A DNA stretch of 64,000 nucleotides from an uncultured Corynebacterium sp. GTDB taxonomy: Bacteria; Actinomycetota; Actinomycetes; Mycobacteriales; Mycobacteriaceae. Each line of letters begins with the position of its first letter. The first letter of the stretch is position 1. The position numbers and the translations under genes are program-made. Below, piece after piece: positions 34,230 to 42,907 of this stretch. The notes beneath the pieces were generated by a model, which did not search any database, was not told the origin of the DNA, and saw nothing but the letters and a program-made list of their open reading frames with translations. The DNA lies in assembly GCF_946222305.1 (NCBI RefSeq), contig NZ_CAMIHZ010000010.1, positions 1 through 64,000 on the forward strand, written 5' to 3'.

Positions 34230-34253
34230 AAGTGACTATGCTACTTGCCTACC

Positions 34254-35060
34254 CTAGGACTGCGGGCATGAGGGGTGTTGACCAGCCACAACCAATTCCT
34301 TGCAGGCCTGGCCCGGAATACTCGCCGTGACGAGACCCTCTCCTACCAGCACGGCATCGGCACCTGCCCCGGCATACGCCAGCAAGTCGTGCTTATCTTT
34401 GACGCCGGATTCCGCAACCTTAATCACCGACGAAGGCAGAGCTGGAGCGATACGGCCAAACACATCCATGTCGACCTCGAGGGTCTTGAGGTTGCGGGCA
34501 TTCACGCCGATGACCTTCGCACCGGCAGCGACAGCGCGTTCAGCTTCTTCCTCCGTGTGGACTTCCACCAGGGCAGTCATCCCTAAGGATTCCGTACGGT
34601 CGAGCAGCGCGGTGAGGCGGTCTTGCTCTAGGGCAGCGACAATGAGCAGAATCATGTCGGCGCCATGCGCGCGAGCCTCGTGAATCTGATACGGGTTGAC
34701 GATGAAATCCTTGCGCAGGAGGGGGATGTCGACGGCGCGGCGCACGGCGTCGAAATCAGAAAGAGAGCCCTTGAAACCGCGCTCCTCGGTGAGGCAGGAA
34801 ATCACTGCAGCGCCGCTATCGGCATAGGCCTTGGCGAGGACCTCGGGCTCCGGAATGTCCGCAAGGTCGCCCTTGGACGGACTGGCGCGCTTGACCTCGG
34901 CGATGACCTTGACGCACTGACCGGACAGCGCTGCGAACGCATCCAGTGGTGCTGGTGCGTCCAGAGATTGGGCCTTGATCTCGGCATAGGGCACCTTGGC
35001 CTCACGGGCGGCCTGATCTTCCAGCACTCCGGCGATGATCTGATCCAAAACCGTTGACAT
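34254..35060 (-). CDS. trpC: Indole-3-glycerol phosphate synthase
   Basis: Closes the indole ring from CdRP. The 268-residue TIM barrel has KRASPSKGDLADI, the second catalytic Lys in LLRKDFIVNPYQIHEA and GVNARNLKTLEVD. It is a stand-alone TrpC of normal length: there is no fused TrpF domain, unlike the trpCF gene of the horizontally acquired trp operon in C. glutamicum. That leaves phosphoribosylanthranilate isomerase to the HisA/PriA protein or to a gene outside the window. Confidence 0.95.
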   Translation of the reverse strand: MSTVLDQIIAGVLEDQAAREAKVPYAEIKAQSLDAPAPLDAFAALSGQCVKVIAEVKRASPSKGDLADIPEPEVLAKAYADSGAAVISCLTEERGFKGSLSDFDAVRRAVDIPLLRKDFIVNPYQIHEARAHGADMILLIVAALEQDRLTALLDRTESLGMTALVEVHTEEEAERAVAAGAKVIGVNARNLKTLEVDMDVFGRIAPALPSSVIKVAESGVKDKHDLLAYAGAGADAVLVGEGLVTASIPGQACKELVVAGQHPSCPQS

Positions 35061-35118
35061 GTGGACACCCCGTCCTTCAAATAGAAAGTGGCGAGAATTG
35101 CAATTGGCTAGGTTTAGC

Positions 35119-35781
35119 TTATCGAGCCTGTGCAGGTCCGGTGAAATCGTCGGAATCGTCGTCCGTCGGATCCACCCCCGTATCCATGACATCCCACAGG
35201 GCTCGCGGGTTGTCGGGATCCTCCGCGAGATCCTCCTGGGCGCCGGCGCGGCGGTTCTCGGGGGTCTCGTAGCGGGAGTGGCCTTTATCGGCCTTGCCCG
35301 GCTGCATCATGAGCAGCACGCCGCCGATCACACCGAGGGCCGCCGCGAGCAGCGCGAGGATCACGGGAGCGGTGTGCACATGAGCTTCCGTGACCTGGGC
35401 CCAATCGGAAATCTGCACGGGCTTGGTGGCGCGCTGGGTGGCGGAACCAGAGGTCAGGATGTTCTTCGCGCGGGCAAGATCAACCTCGGACGTCAGCAAG
35501 GTAACCGACCGGAAGCTAGCCACCGCGGCGAGGATGGCGATGAGAGCACCGAGAGCGCGGCGGATCGCGGGCTGCACGGCGAGCGAGAGAATGACCGCGG
35601 CGATCATTGCCAGCGCCAGCGGAACCATGGCGGGATCCCACACGGAACCGACGAGGGTTTTGACGGAATCGCCGGCCTTGTCATCGGTGACGTTGGCGGT
35701 GACGAACTTCAAGCGCCCAGCAATCCACAAGCCGATGGCGCTGAGAACACCCAGCAATAGAGCGACGCGGTTTTTCTTCAT
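35119..35781 (-). CDS. Trp biosynthesis-associated membrane protein
   Basis: A 220-residue protein with four hydrophobic helices (for example VALLLGVLSAIGLWIAG near the start and VILALLAAALGVIGGVLLM near residue 155) and an acidic tail. It matches the actinobacterial family always found between trpE and trpC, whose role is unknown. It starts 5 bases after the trpE stop, so it belongs to the same transcript. Confidence 0.88.
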   Translation of the reverse strand: MKKNRVALLLGVLSAIGLWIAGRLKFVTANVTDDKAGDSVKTLVGSVWDPAMVPLALAMIAAVILSLAVQPAIRRALGALIAILAAVASFRSVTLLTSEVDLARAKNILTSGSATQRATKPVQISDWAQVTEAHVHTAPVILALLAAALGVIGGVLLMMQPGKADKGHSRYETPENRRAGAQEDLAEDPDNPRALWDVMDTGVDPTDDDSDDFTGPAQAR

Positions 35782-35786
35782 GACGA

Positions 35787-37337
35787 TTAGTTTTCCTCCG
35801 CGGTGTGGTTGGTGGCGGTGTGGAGAGTTTCCGCAGCTGCAACGGCGCGCAACACGGCAGCGGCCTTATTCTGGGTTTCTTCGTCCTCGGCCAACGGATC
35901 CGAATCAGCGACGATACCTCCGCCGGCTTGTACGTAAACAGTCCCGTCCTTGTACAAGCCCGTGCGGATGGCGATGGCCTGGTCCGTGTTGCCGTTGAAA
36001 TCGAAATAGCCGACGGTGCCGCCGTACACACCGCGACGCGTTTGTTCGAGGCGGTCGATGATGCTCATCGCCGATGGCTTCGGAGCGCCAGAGAGCGTGC
36101 CGGCCGGGAACGTCGCGGCGAAAGCATCCACCGCAGTCTTGCCTTCCGCGAGCTGGCCGCTCACTCCGGACACCAGGTGCATGATCGCGCTATAACGCTC
36201 GACGTGGCGGAAATCATGGACTTCCACGGTGCCCGGTTCGCTCACCCGGCCCAGATCGTTACGGCCCAGATCCACGAGCATGAGGTGTTCGGAGTTTTCC
36301 TTCTCGTCGGCCAATAAGTCCTTTTCGTATTGAATGTCTTGCTCGACCGTTTCGCCACGCGGGCGGGATCCAGCAATGGGGAAAGTAGTGATCTCGCGGC
36401 CTTGCACGCGCACCAACGACTCCGGGGACGATCCCACGATCGTAAACCCGGTTTCCGAAAATTCCTCGTTCGGGATGTTGACGAGGAACATGTACGGGCT
36501 CGGGTTCGCCACCCGTAGCATGCGGTAGACATCGAGGGCGGGCACATCCGTATCCGCCTCGAAACGCTGGGAGAGCACGATCTGGAACGCATCGCCTGCC
36601 CGGATGTGTTCCTTGCACTTTTCAATCCGGTCGAAGTGATCGCCCTGGCTGCGTTGCCGCCGCGGGGTGGGCTGGGGCGTCGAAAAAGTATCGACGCCCC
36701 GTGCTACCCCGCCAGCGAGCCGACTGGTCATCTCGTCGATGCGCGCGATGGCCTCGTCGTAGGCCTCATCAACGCGCTCATCGGAGTTATCCCAGTTGAT
36801 GACATTGGCGATGAGCCATACCGCTCCCTCGTGGTGATCCACAACGGCCATGTCTTCCACGAGCAGCTGCACCATATCGGGCACGTCCAAGTCGTCGTCG
36901 CAGGTATCCGGCAGATCCTCGATGTAGCGGATCATGTCGTAGCCCATGTAGCCGACCAAGCCGGAAGTCAGTGGTGGCAGGCCCGCGGCGGGGTCGGTGT
37001 GCAGCGCCCGAAGGGTATCCGCGACGGCTTGCAATGGGTTCGCATCGGGAGCGACCGTAAGGTCCGCCGGGGGCTCACCGATCCAATAGGCGCCGCCGTT
37101 TTTCGCGGTCAACGCGCACCTAGACCCGGTACCGATGAACGAATAGCGGGACCAAGATTGGCCGTGGGCGGCCGATTCCAGCAGGAACGTGCCCGGTCGG
37201 TCGGCCGCGAGTTTGCGGTAGACGGATAGTGCCGTCTCCTGATCAGCGAGAACTTTCCGCGCGACCGGAACCACGCGGTGGGTTTTGGCTAGCGTGCGGA
37301 ATTCCTCCCGGGTCGTCACGTGCGTACTGGTGCTCAT
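35787..37337 (-). CDS. trpE: Anthranilate synthase component I
   Basis: Forms anthranilate from chorismate with ammonia supplied by TrpG. The 516-residue protein retains the tryptophan feedback motif LLESAA near the N-terminus and the chorismate-binding core: FQIVLSQRFE, GSRPRGETVEQD, ENSEHLMLVDLGRNDLGRV and PAGTLSGAPKPSAM. trpG and trpD are not in the window. It lies 25 bases after hisI, linking the trp genes to the his genes in one train. Confidence 0.96.
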   Translation of the reverse strand: MSTSTHVTTREEFRTLAKTHRVVPVARKVLADQETALSVYRKLAADRPGTFLLESAAHGQSWSRYSFIGTGSRCALTAKNGGAYWIGEPPADLTVAPDANPLQAVADTLRALHTDPAAGLPPLTSGLVGYMGYDMIRYIEDLPDTCDDDLDVPDMVQLLVEDMAVVDHHEGAVWLIANVINWDNSDERVDEAYDEAIARIDEMTSRLAGGVARGVDTFSTPQPTPRRQRSQGDHFDRIEKCKEHIRAGDAFQIVLSQRFEADTDVPALDVYRMLRVANPSPYMFLVNIPNEEFSETGFTIVGSSPESLVRVQGREITTFPIAGSRPRGETVEQDIQYEKDLLADEKENSEHLMLVDLGRNDLGRVSEPGTVEVHDFRHVERYSAIMHLVSGVSGQLAEGKTAVDAFAATFPAGTLSGAPKPSAMSIIDRLEQTRRGVYGGTVGYFDFNGNTDQAIAIRTGLYKDGTVYVQAGGGIVADSDPLAEDEETQNKAAAVLRAVAAAETLHTATNHTAEEN

Positions 37338-37362
37338 GGAATTCTATTGTGCCCTACTGGTT

Positions 37363-37719
37363 TTACGGTTGGTCAATGCGGTCGGCGTCGAAGCACGTCC
37401 AATCCCCGGTGTGGCATGCAGCTCCCGTTTGGTCGACCTTCAACAAGATCGTGTCGCCGTCGCAGTCCAAGCGGACCTCGTGGACGCGCTGGGTGTGCCC
37501 GCTGGTCGCGCCCTTGATCCACAGTTCTTGTCGCGAACGGGACCAGTACGTCGCCTCGTGGGTGGCGAGGGTCCGGGCTAGGGCCGTGTCGTTCATCCAG
37601 GCCATCATCAGCACATCACCGGTGGACCGGTCTTGCACGACGGCGGGGACTAGGCCGGCGTCATTGCGCTTCAGACGTGCGGCGATGGCTGGGTCTAGCG
37701 AGTAGGTCTCGTCACTCAC
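37363..37719 (-). CDS. hisI: Phosphoribosyl-AMP cyclohydrolase
   Basis: Opens the adenine ring of PR-AMP in histidine synthesis. The 118-residue protein has the zinc and magnesium ligands VRLDCDGDTILLKV and TGAACHTGDWTC and the conserved SRQELWIKGATSGHTQ. Single-function, without the HisE domain. Its ATG overlaps the hisF stop codon (4 bases). Confidence 0.95.
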   Translation of the reverse strand: MSDETYSLDPAIAARLKRNDAGLVPAVVQDRSTGDVLMMAWMNDTALARTLATHEATYWSRSRQELWIKGATSGHTQRVHEVRLDCDGDTILLKVDQTGAACHTGDWTCFDADRIDQP

Positions 37720-38474
37720 CGTCGCACCTCTACCCCAGCGGAGGCCATGGCATCTTTCACCTCGGCGATGGAGACCTCGCCGAAGTGGAAGATCGACGCG
37801 GCGAGAACCGCATCGGCGCCAGCTTTCACTGCGGGCGGGAAGTGTGCGGCTTGACCCGCCCCGCCAGAGGCGATCACTGGGATGCTGACCTCGGCGCGTA
37901 CTGCCTTGATGAGCTCGAGGTCGAATCCCTGCTTCGTACCGTCGCCATCCATGGAGTTCAGCAGGATTTCACCGACGCCCAACTGCTCCCCGCGCTTGGC
38001 CCATTCCAGGGCGTCGAGGCCAGCGGATTTCGTCCCGCCGTGGGTGGTGACTTCGAAAGAGCCATCGACCGTGCGGCGGGCGTCCACGGACAAGACAATG
38101 CACTGGGACCCGAACCGCTCCGACAATTCGCGCAGCAGTTCTGGGCGAGCGACAGCCGAGGAGTTCACGGACACTTTGTCGGCACCGGCACGCAAGAGCG
38201 CGTCGACATCTTCTGCCGAGCGCACGCCTCCGCCGACGGTTAGCGGGATGAACACCTGCTCAGCGGTGCGACGGACCACGTCCAGCATGGTGCCACGGCC
38301 GTCTTTGGAGGCGGAGACATCCAGGAAGGTCAGCTCGTCAGCACCTTCGCGGTCGTAACGGGCGGCCAGTTCAACAGGGTCGCCAGCATCGCGCAGTCCC
38401 TGGAAGTTCACGCCCTTGACGACACGGCCGTTGTCCACATCTAGGCAAGGGATAACACGGGTGGTCAGGGTCAT
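37716..38474 (-). CDS. hisF: Imidazole glycerol phosphate synthase, cyclase subunit
   Basis: Uses ammonia from HisH to convert PRFAR to imidazole glycerol phosphate and AICAR. The 252-residue barrel has the catalytic Asp residues in RVIPCLDVDNGRVVKG and NSMDGDGTKQGFD. The start at 38474 is chosen because the family begins exactly there (MTLTTRVIPCLDV) and it overlaps the stop of the phosphatase gene as ATGA-like coupling. Confidence 0.96.
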   Translation of the reverse strand: MTLTTRVIPCLDVDNGRVVKGVNFQGLRDAGDPVELAARYDREGADELTFLDVSASKDGRGTMLDVVRRTAEQVFIPLTVGGGVRSAEDVDALLRAGADKVSVNSSAVARPELLRELSERFGSQCIVLSVDARRTVDGSFEVTTHGGTKSAGLDALEWAKRGEQLGVGEILLNSMDGDGTKQGFDLELIKAVRAEVSIPVIASGGAGQAAHFPPAVKAGADAVLAASIFHFGEVSIAEVKDAMASAGVEVRR

Positions 38475-39415
38475 CGGATTCCTCCTCGATCCATGACGTC
38501 TTGGGCGGTGCGGGCCGCCGTGCCGATGGGCACGGATTGGATGTGCTGGATAAGGGTGGCATGGACCTCGGGTTCGCCGGCAACCAGGCCGGAAACGCCC
38601 GGCTTCCAAGGGTTACCCGCGAAGTCGGTGGCCACTCCCCCGTTTTCCTGCACGGCGAGGATGCCGGCAGCGTTATCCCACAGGTTCGGGCTGAACGTCA
38701 CCGTGCCGCCGAACACACCCGCAGCGGTGAACGCCAAGTCGATGCCGACGGAGCCAGTCACGCGCATGCGTGGGTAGGATTTTCCGATCTCGTTGAGCAT
38801 GTCCTGGCGATAAGAGATGGGCAAGTTACCGCGGCGCTGCGACAGGATGGAGCCGAAGCTGATCTGTGTGACACCCGGATCCGAAGGCGGCATGGGGCGC
38901 GATGGGTGGCCATCGACAAAAAGTCCGTGCCCACGCCGGGCAGTGATCCGCTTGCCTAGCAGCGGCATCTCGGTCACCGACAGTTGGATATCGCCCCGGT
39001 GAATCAGAGACACCAGAATGCAGGCAAAGGGGTTGCCGACTGCGTAGTTTGCGGTGCCGTCGATCGGGTCGACCACCCAATAGGTTTCCGGTAGTTCTTC
39101 GGTTCCGGTTTGGTTTCTCCGACGCCGCCTGGGACCGTCCAGCCCATCGGCCATATCGTCGGCGGGGATCCGTTCTACGGGTTGTTCCCCAGGCAAGACC
39201 GTGCCGAACTCCTCGCCGTGCACGGGCAGGCCCGTGTACTGGGTGAGCAACGTGCGCAACTGGCGCTCCACAGTGAGGTCAGCTTCCGTGGCGAAATCGC
39301 CGGGAGACTTAATGACCTCGGGTTCGGCGCCCACAGCAGCGGTAAACGTGGTTTCCGCCTCGTCGACCGCGGCTTCTGCCACCGCCAACAGCGCACGGGT
39401 GTCTAGACCACTCAT
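38471..39415 (-). CDS. impA: Inositol monophosphatase family protein (impA-like)
   Basis: A 314-residue member of the Mg-dependent inositol-phosphatase family with GEEFGTVLPG, the metal site VVDPIDGTANYAVGNP and LWDNAAGILAVQENGG. It occupies the position of impA between hisA and hisF in C. glutamicum. It could act on inositol phosphate, or as histidinol-phosphate phosphatase given its his context; the sequence does not settle which. A basic insertion (DGPRRRRRNQTGTEE) between the first two metal motifs is unusual. Overlaps hisF and hisA by 4 bases each. Confidence 0.88.
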   Translation of the reverse strand: MSGLDTRALLAVAEAAVDEAETTFTAAVGAEPEVIKSPGDFATEADLTVERQLRTLLTQYTGLPVHGEEFGTVLPGEQPVERIPADDMADGLDGPRRRRRNQTGTEELPETYWVVDPIDGTANYAVGNPFACILVSLIHRGDIQLSVTEMPLLGKRITARRGHGLFVDGHPSRPMPPSDPGVTQISFGSILSQRRGNLPISYRQDMLNEIGKSYPRMRVTGSVGIDLAFTAAGVFGGTVTFSPNLWDNAAGILAVQENGGVATDFAGNPWKPGVSGLVAGEPEVHATLIQHIQSVPIGTAARTAQDVMDRGGIR

Positions 39416-40164
39416 TGCCCAGCGACCTCCAGCGCCTCGGGCAGGGTGAACTTGCCCGCGTAGAGGGCCTTACCGACAATGGCGGAATCCACGCCCTCGT
39501 CGACGATCTCGCGCAAAGCTTTTAAGTCATCGAGACTAGAGATACCCCCAGAGGCCACGATGGGGGCATCCGTGGCTGCGGAGACATCGCGCAGCAGGTC
39601 GATATTGGGGCCGTTGAGCATGCCATCGCGGCTCACATCAGTAACAACGAGGCGGGATACACCCTGGGAATCGAGGCGTTCCAGCACCTCCCACAGGTCA
39701 CCGCCGTCGGAAGTCCAGCCACGACCGCGTAGGCGCCATTCGCCGTCGACTTCGCGAGTATCCAGACCAATAGCAACGCGATCGCCGTACTTCTGGATGA
39801 TCTCTTCGCACCACTGTGGATTTTCCAGGGCCGCGGTGCCGATGTTCACGCGGCGGCAGCCGGTGGACAGGGCACGCTCCAGCGACTCATCGTCGCGGAT
39901 GCCACCGGAAAGTTCCACATCAATATCAAGGGCACCGGTAACTTTGTTGAGCGTCTCGAAGTTGGAGCCACGGCCGAAGGCTGCATCGAGGTCCACGAGG
40001 TGGATCCATTCGGCACCGGCGTTTTGCCACTCCAAAGCGGCCTCTAAAGGAGAACCGTAGCTGGTTTCGGTTCCCGCAGCGCCTTGTGTCAGGCGCACTG
40101 CCTGGCCGTCGGCTACATCGACAGCGGGCAGCAGTGTCAACTTGGTGTTCGAGATTTGTGCCAT
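39412..40164 (-). CDS. hisA: Phosphoribosyl isomerase A (HisA, probably bifunctional HisA/TrpF)
   Basis: Isomerises ProFAR to PRFAR in the histidine pathway. The 250-residue barrel has catalytic Asp16 and Asp180. It keeps Arg24, Arg148 and Trp150 (in RLRGRGWTSDGGDLW), which by a constant offset of 5 match Arg19, Arg143 and Trp145 of mycobacterial PriA, the residues used to handle both histidine and tryptophan substrates. No trpF lies in the his-trp train, and trpC is not fused to one. I therefore expect PRA isomerase activity as well; this is inference. Confidence 0.94.
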   Translation of the reverse strand: MAQISNTKLTLLPAVDVADGQAVRLTQGAAGTETSYGSPLEAALEWQNAGAEWIHLVDLDAAFGRGSNFETLNKVTGALDIDVELSGGIRDDESLERALSTGCRRVNIGTAALENPQWCEEIIQKYGDRVAIGLDTREVDGEWRLRGRGWTSDGGDLWEVLERLDSQGVSRLVVTDVSRDGMLNGPNIDLLRDVSAATDAPIVASGGISSLDDLKALREIVDEGVDSAIVGKALYAGKFTLPEALEVAGQ

Positions 40165-40244
40165 GGAGTGATCCTAACGTGAAAGTGGCTGGTTCTAGGC
40201 CCGATTATGAATATTTAAAGCAGTAGTTAACTGTCCAGCGCCTG

Positions 40245-40910
40245 CTACAGAGTCTTGACCCAGTTGTCGAGGAGTTTCAAGCCCGCATCGCCTGATTTCT
40301 CGGGGTGGAACTGAGTGGCCCACAAAGGACCGTTTTCGACAGCGGCGACGAAACGGCAGCCATCGTGTTCCGCCCAGTGCACCTTCGGCGCTTCAGTACG
40401 GCCATCGGTAAACAGTTCCCACTCCCTAGCCCCGTAGGAATGCACAAAGTAGAACCGCTCTGTATCCAGACCACCGGCGAACATGTCGCTGCCAGCTTCC
40501 ACCTCGACCGTGTTCCAGCCCATGTGTGGCAAAACACTGGCCTCCAGCTTGGTGACAGTACCGGGCCATTCCCCCATGCCCGGTGTGCTGCCGTGGTCGG
40601 CATGATCGGCGAATTCCACGCCGGCGTCGAAAAGAATCTGCATGCCCACGCAGATACCCAACACTGGCCTGCCACCGGCAAGGCGCTGGCCGATCATGCG
40701 ATCGCCGTTGACCTCCTTGAGCTGGCGCATGCAGGCGGAGAAAGCGCCTACACCGGGAACGAGCAAGCCGTCGGCGTCGAGGACCTCGTACGGGTCGCGA
40801 GTGACGTTGACGGCAGCGCCGGCCTTCTCCACCGCGCGCTGTGCGGAACGGACATTGCCGCTGCCATAATCCAGCAGAGCCACTACAGGTGAGGAACCAG
40901 TGTTTGTCAT
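40245..40910 (-). CDS. hisH: Imidazole glycerol phosphate synthase, glutamine amidotransferase subunit
   Basis: Releases ammonia from glutamine for HisF. The 221-residue class I amidotransferase has the nucleophile in LGICVGMQILFD and the His-Glu pair in ATQFHPEKSGDAG. The start at 40910 (MTNTGSSPVVALLDYGSGNV) fits the family; the frame extends far upstream only as an artefact inside the MFS gene. An 80-base gap to hisA is the largest in this stretch of the his genes and could hold a promoter. Confidence 0.95.
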   Translation of the reverse strand: MTNTGSSPVVALLDYGSGNVRSAQRAVEKAGAAVNVTRDPYEVLDADGLLVPGVGAFSACMRQLKEVNGDRMIGQRLAGGRPVLGICVGMQILFDAGVEFADHADHGSTPGMGEWPGTVTKLEASVLPHMGWNTVEVEAGSDMFAGGLDTERFYFVHSYGAREWELFTDGRTEAPKVHWAEHDGCRFVAAVENGPLWATQFHPEKSGDAGLKLLDNWVKTL

Positions 40911-40915
40911 GGTGC

Positions 40916-42235
40916 TTATGATACTGAGCGGCGAACAACGCGACGCAAGCGCTCTCGAACATTGCCGTGGTCGGTCACGCGGTGGCGACCGATGATGCGG
41001 TCGAGGATCGCCACAAAAATGCCCACGACCACGATGGCGCCGGCCACGAAAAACGCTCCTTGGTAAGCCAAGGCACCGGCAACCACCCCCAACAAGGTAG
41101 CTCCCAATCCCGTGCCGGAGTCGAAGGTCATATTCCACAACGCGCTAGCCTGCGCCGACTTTTCGCGTGGCAAGCGGTGGAACATCATGAGCAGAGCCTC
41201 GGTCTGCGCCACGCCGAATCCCGCGCCGAACAGCGCGGCGGCTCCCAGCGCGGCCACGAGGATCTTCCAACCGGTGAGCTCCCAAGCGATTGCAAACCCT
41301 GCAAGCAACAACCCCAGCAGCGATAGCACCAATCCGGACACCATGAGGTGGCCGGGCTCGCCAACGCGATCGGCCCACCAGCCCGCGCCCAAACGGGTGA
41401 CGATCTGCATGCCGCCCATGACCGAGAGGGTCAGGCCGGCGATCGTGGCCGCAGCTGCGGGGTCAATATCCCCCACTGCGGGCGCCATGAACGTGCTGAA
41501 GGCGGCGAAACCACCGGCGGCCACGGCGATACAAAAGCCGGGCACCGTCGCCAGTTTCCACGTCGCGGCACGTGGCTCGGGCGGGGTGTAGTCCAAGGAT
41601 TCGGATTCTACGTCGTGATCGGCGTGGCGTCGCATAACAGGCAACCCGATTGCAGCCAAAGCCCCTACGATGGAATAAACCAGCGCCAGCAGGAACACCA
41701 ACTCACCGAAATGGGAGTACAACCACATGCCCAGCGGGAAAGCCGCCAGCTGTGTAACTCCCACCGTGGCGCCGAAAACACCCGACGAGCGACCCACCAA
41801 CCGGGGTGGCACCAGCTCCGCGATCAGCGCAGCTTCCGCCACCGTGACCGCGCCGAAACCGATGCCGCGGATAATCGCCACCCCCAGCACAGTGGCGGGT
41901 GACATGTCGAAAGCGTAGATAGCGGCCGGGGCACCCAGCAGCAACGAGGCAACCGCCATGATCGGCATGTGCCCGACGCGTCGCAAGATCGCAGGGGTGA
42001 AGGCCTGCGTAATCACTGTGGCCACCATGAACAAGCCCGTCGATAGGCCGGCCAGGGAATCTGAACCCCCCGCATCGATGACAGCTAAGGGCACGACGGG
42101 CAATAGCAGCGCCCACCCGCCGAAGGCGCAGAACACGGAGATCAGCGTGGCTTTCAGCCCCGGTGCCTTGAACACCGAGTCCAGTTTTTCCATTTCCACG
42201 GGTGTCAGGCCTTCGGGGCGGGCCAGCAAAGCCAC
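40916..42235 (-). CDS. Major facilitator superfamily transporter
   Basis: A 439-residue membrane protein with about twelve helices and the MFS cytoplasmic motif region between helices 2 and 3 (AILRRVGHMPIMAVASLLLG), followed by a central loop and GWWADRVGEPGHLM in the second half. An MFS gene occupies the same place between hisB and hisH in C. glutamicum. Whether it exports a histidine-pathway compound is unknown; the position suggests at least co-expression. Confidence 0.85.
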   Translation of the reverse strand: MALLARPEGLTPVEMEKLDSVFKAPGLKATLISVFCAFGGWALLLPVVPLAVIDAGGSDSLAGLSTGLFMVATVITQAFTPAILRRVGHMPIMAVASLLLGAPAAIYAFDMSPATVLGVAIIRGIGFGAVTVAEAALIAELVPPRLVGRSSGVFGATVGVTQLAAFPLGMWLYSHFGELVFLLALVYSIVGALAAIGLPVMRRHADHDVESESLDYTPPEPRAATWKLATVPGFCIAVAAGGFAAFSTFMAPAVGDIDPAAAATIAGLTLSVMGGMQIVTRLGAGWWADRVGEPGHLMVSGLVLSLLGLLLAGFAIAWELTGWKILVAALGAAALFGAGFGVAQTEALLMMFHRLPREKSAQASALWNMTFDSGTGLGATLLGVVAGALAYQGAFFVAGAIVVVGIFVAILDRIIGRHRVTDHGNVRERLRRVVRRSVS

Positions 42236-42301
42236 AGCTATCGCGTCCTTTCAATCGGTTCAGTTGTTCTCGTCGGTTCGGTTGTCTCCTACACGCGGGT
42301 T

Positions 42302-42904
42302 TTACAGTGCACCCTTGGTGGAGGGAATGCCCGTAGTGCGCGGGTCCGCCTCCACGGCATGGCGCAGTGCGCGGGCCACGGCCTTGAACTCCGCCTCTGT
42401 AATGTGGTGCGGATCGCGCCCGTACAGGCACCGCACGTGCAGCGCGATGCGTCCGTTGAACGCGAGGGATTCGAAGAAGTGCTGGTTGATGACCGTGGCG
42501 TAGTGTCCCCCAATGACGGCGGTCACCATTGTGTCCGGCTCACCAGTGCCAACGTAGTAGGGCCGACCCGAAACGTCTACTGCCGCGTGCGCTAGGCATT
42601 CGTCCATGGGGATGAATGCATCGCCGAAGCGCCGAATCCCCCGCTTGTCGCCTAGTGCCTCGTTCAGCGCCTGGCCCATGACAATAGCGGTGTCCTCCAC
42701 GGTGTGGTGCGCGTCGATGTCCACATCTCCTTTGGCGTGCACCTTCAGATCGAAGCTGCCGTGCGCGCCGAGGGCAGTCAGCATGTGATCGAAAAACGGC
42801 ACACCGGTATCGATATCGGTTGTCCCCGTTCCATCGAGGTTCCATTCGACGGTGATATCCGACTCGCGGGTGGTACGGCTCGCCGTGCCAATGCGTTGGC
42901 TCAT
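42302..42904 (-). CDS. hisB: Imidazoleglycerol-phosphate dehydratase
   Basis: Dehydrates IGP to imidazole acetol phosphate with manganese. The 200-residue single-function enzyme has the duplicated metal motifs HHTVEDTAIVMGQ and HHITEAEFKAVARALR and the GTGTTDIDTGVPFFDHML block. It is separated from hisC by 3 bases. Confidence 0.96.
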   Translation of the reverse strand: MSQRIGTASRTTRESDITVEWNLDGTGTTDIDTGVPFFDHMLTALGAHGSFDLKVHAKGDVDIDAHHTVEDTAIVMGQALNEALGDKRGIRRFGDAFIPMDECLAHAAVDVSGRPYYVGTGEPDTMVTAVIGGHYATVINQHFFESLAFNGRIALHVRCLYGRDPHHITEAEFKAVARALRHAVEADPRTTGIPSTKGAL

Positions 42905-42907
42905 GGA

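Noticed and set aside
33222..34235. 337-residue plus-strand frame
   Set aside because: Antisense shadow of trpB.
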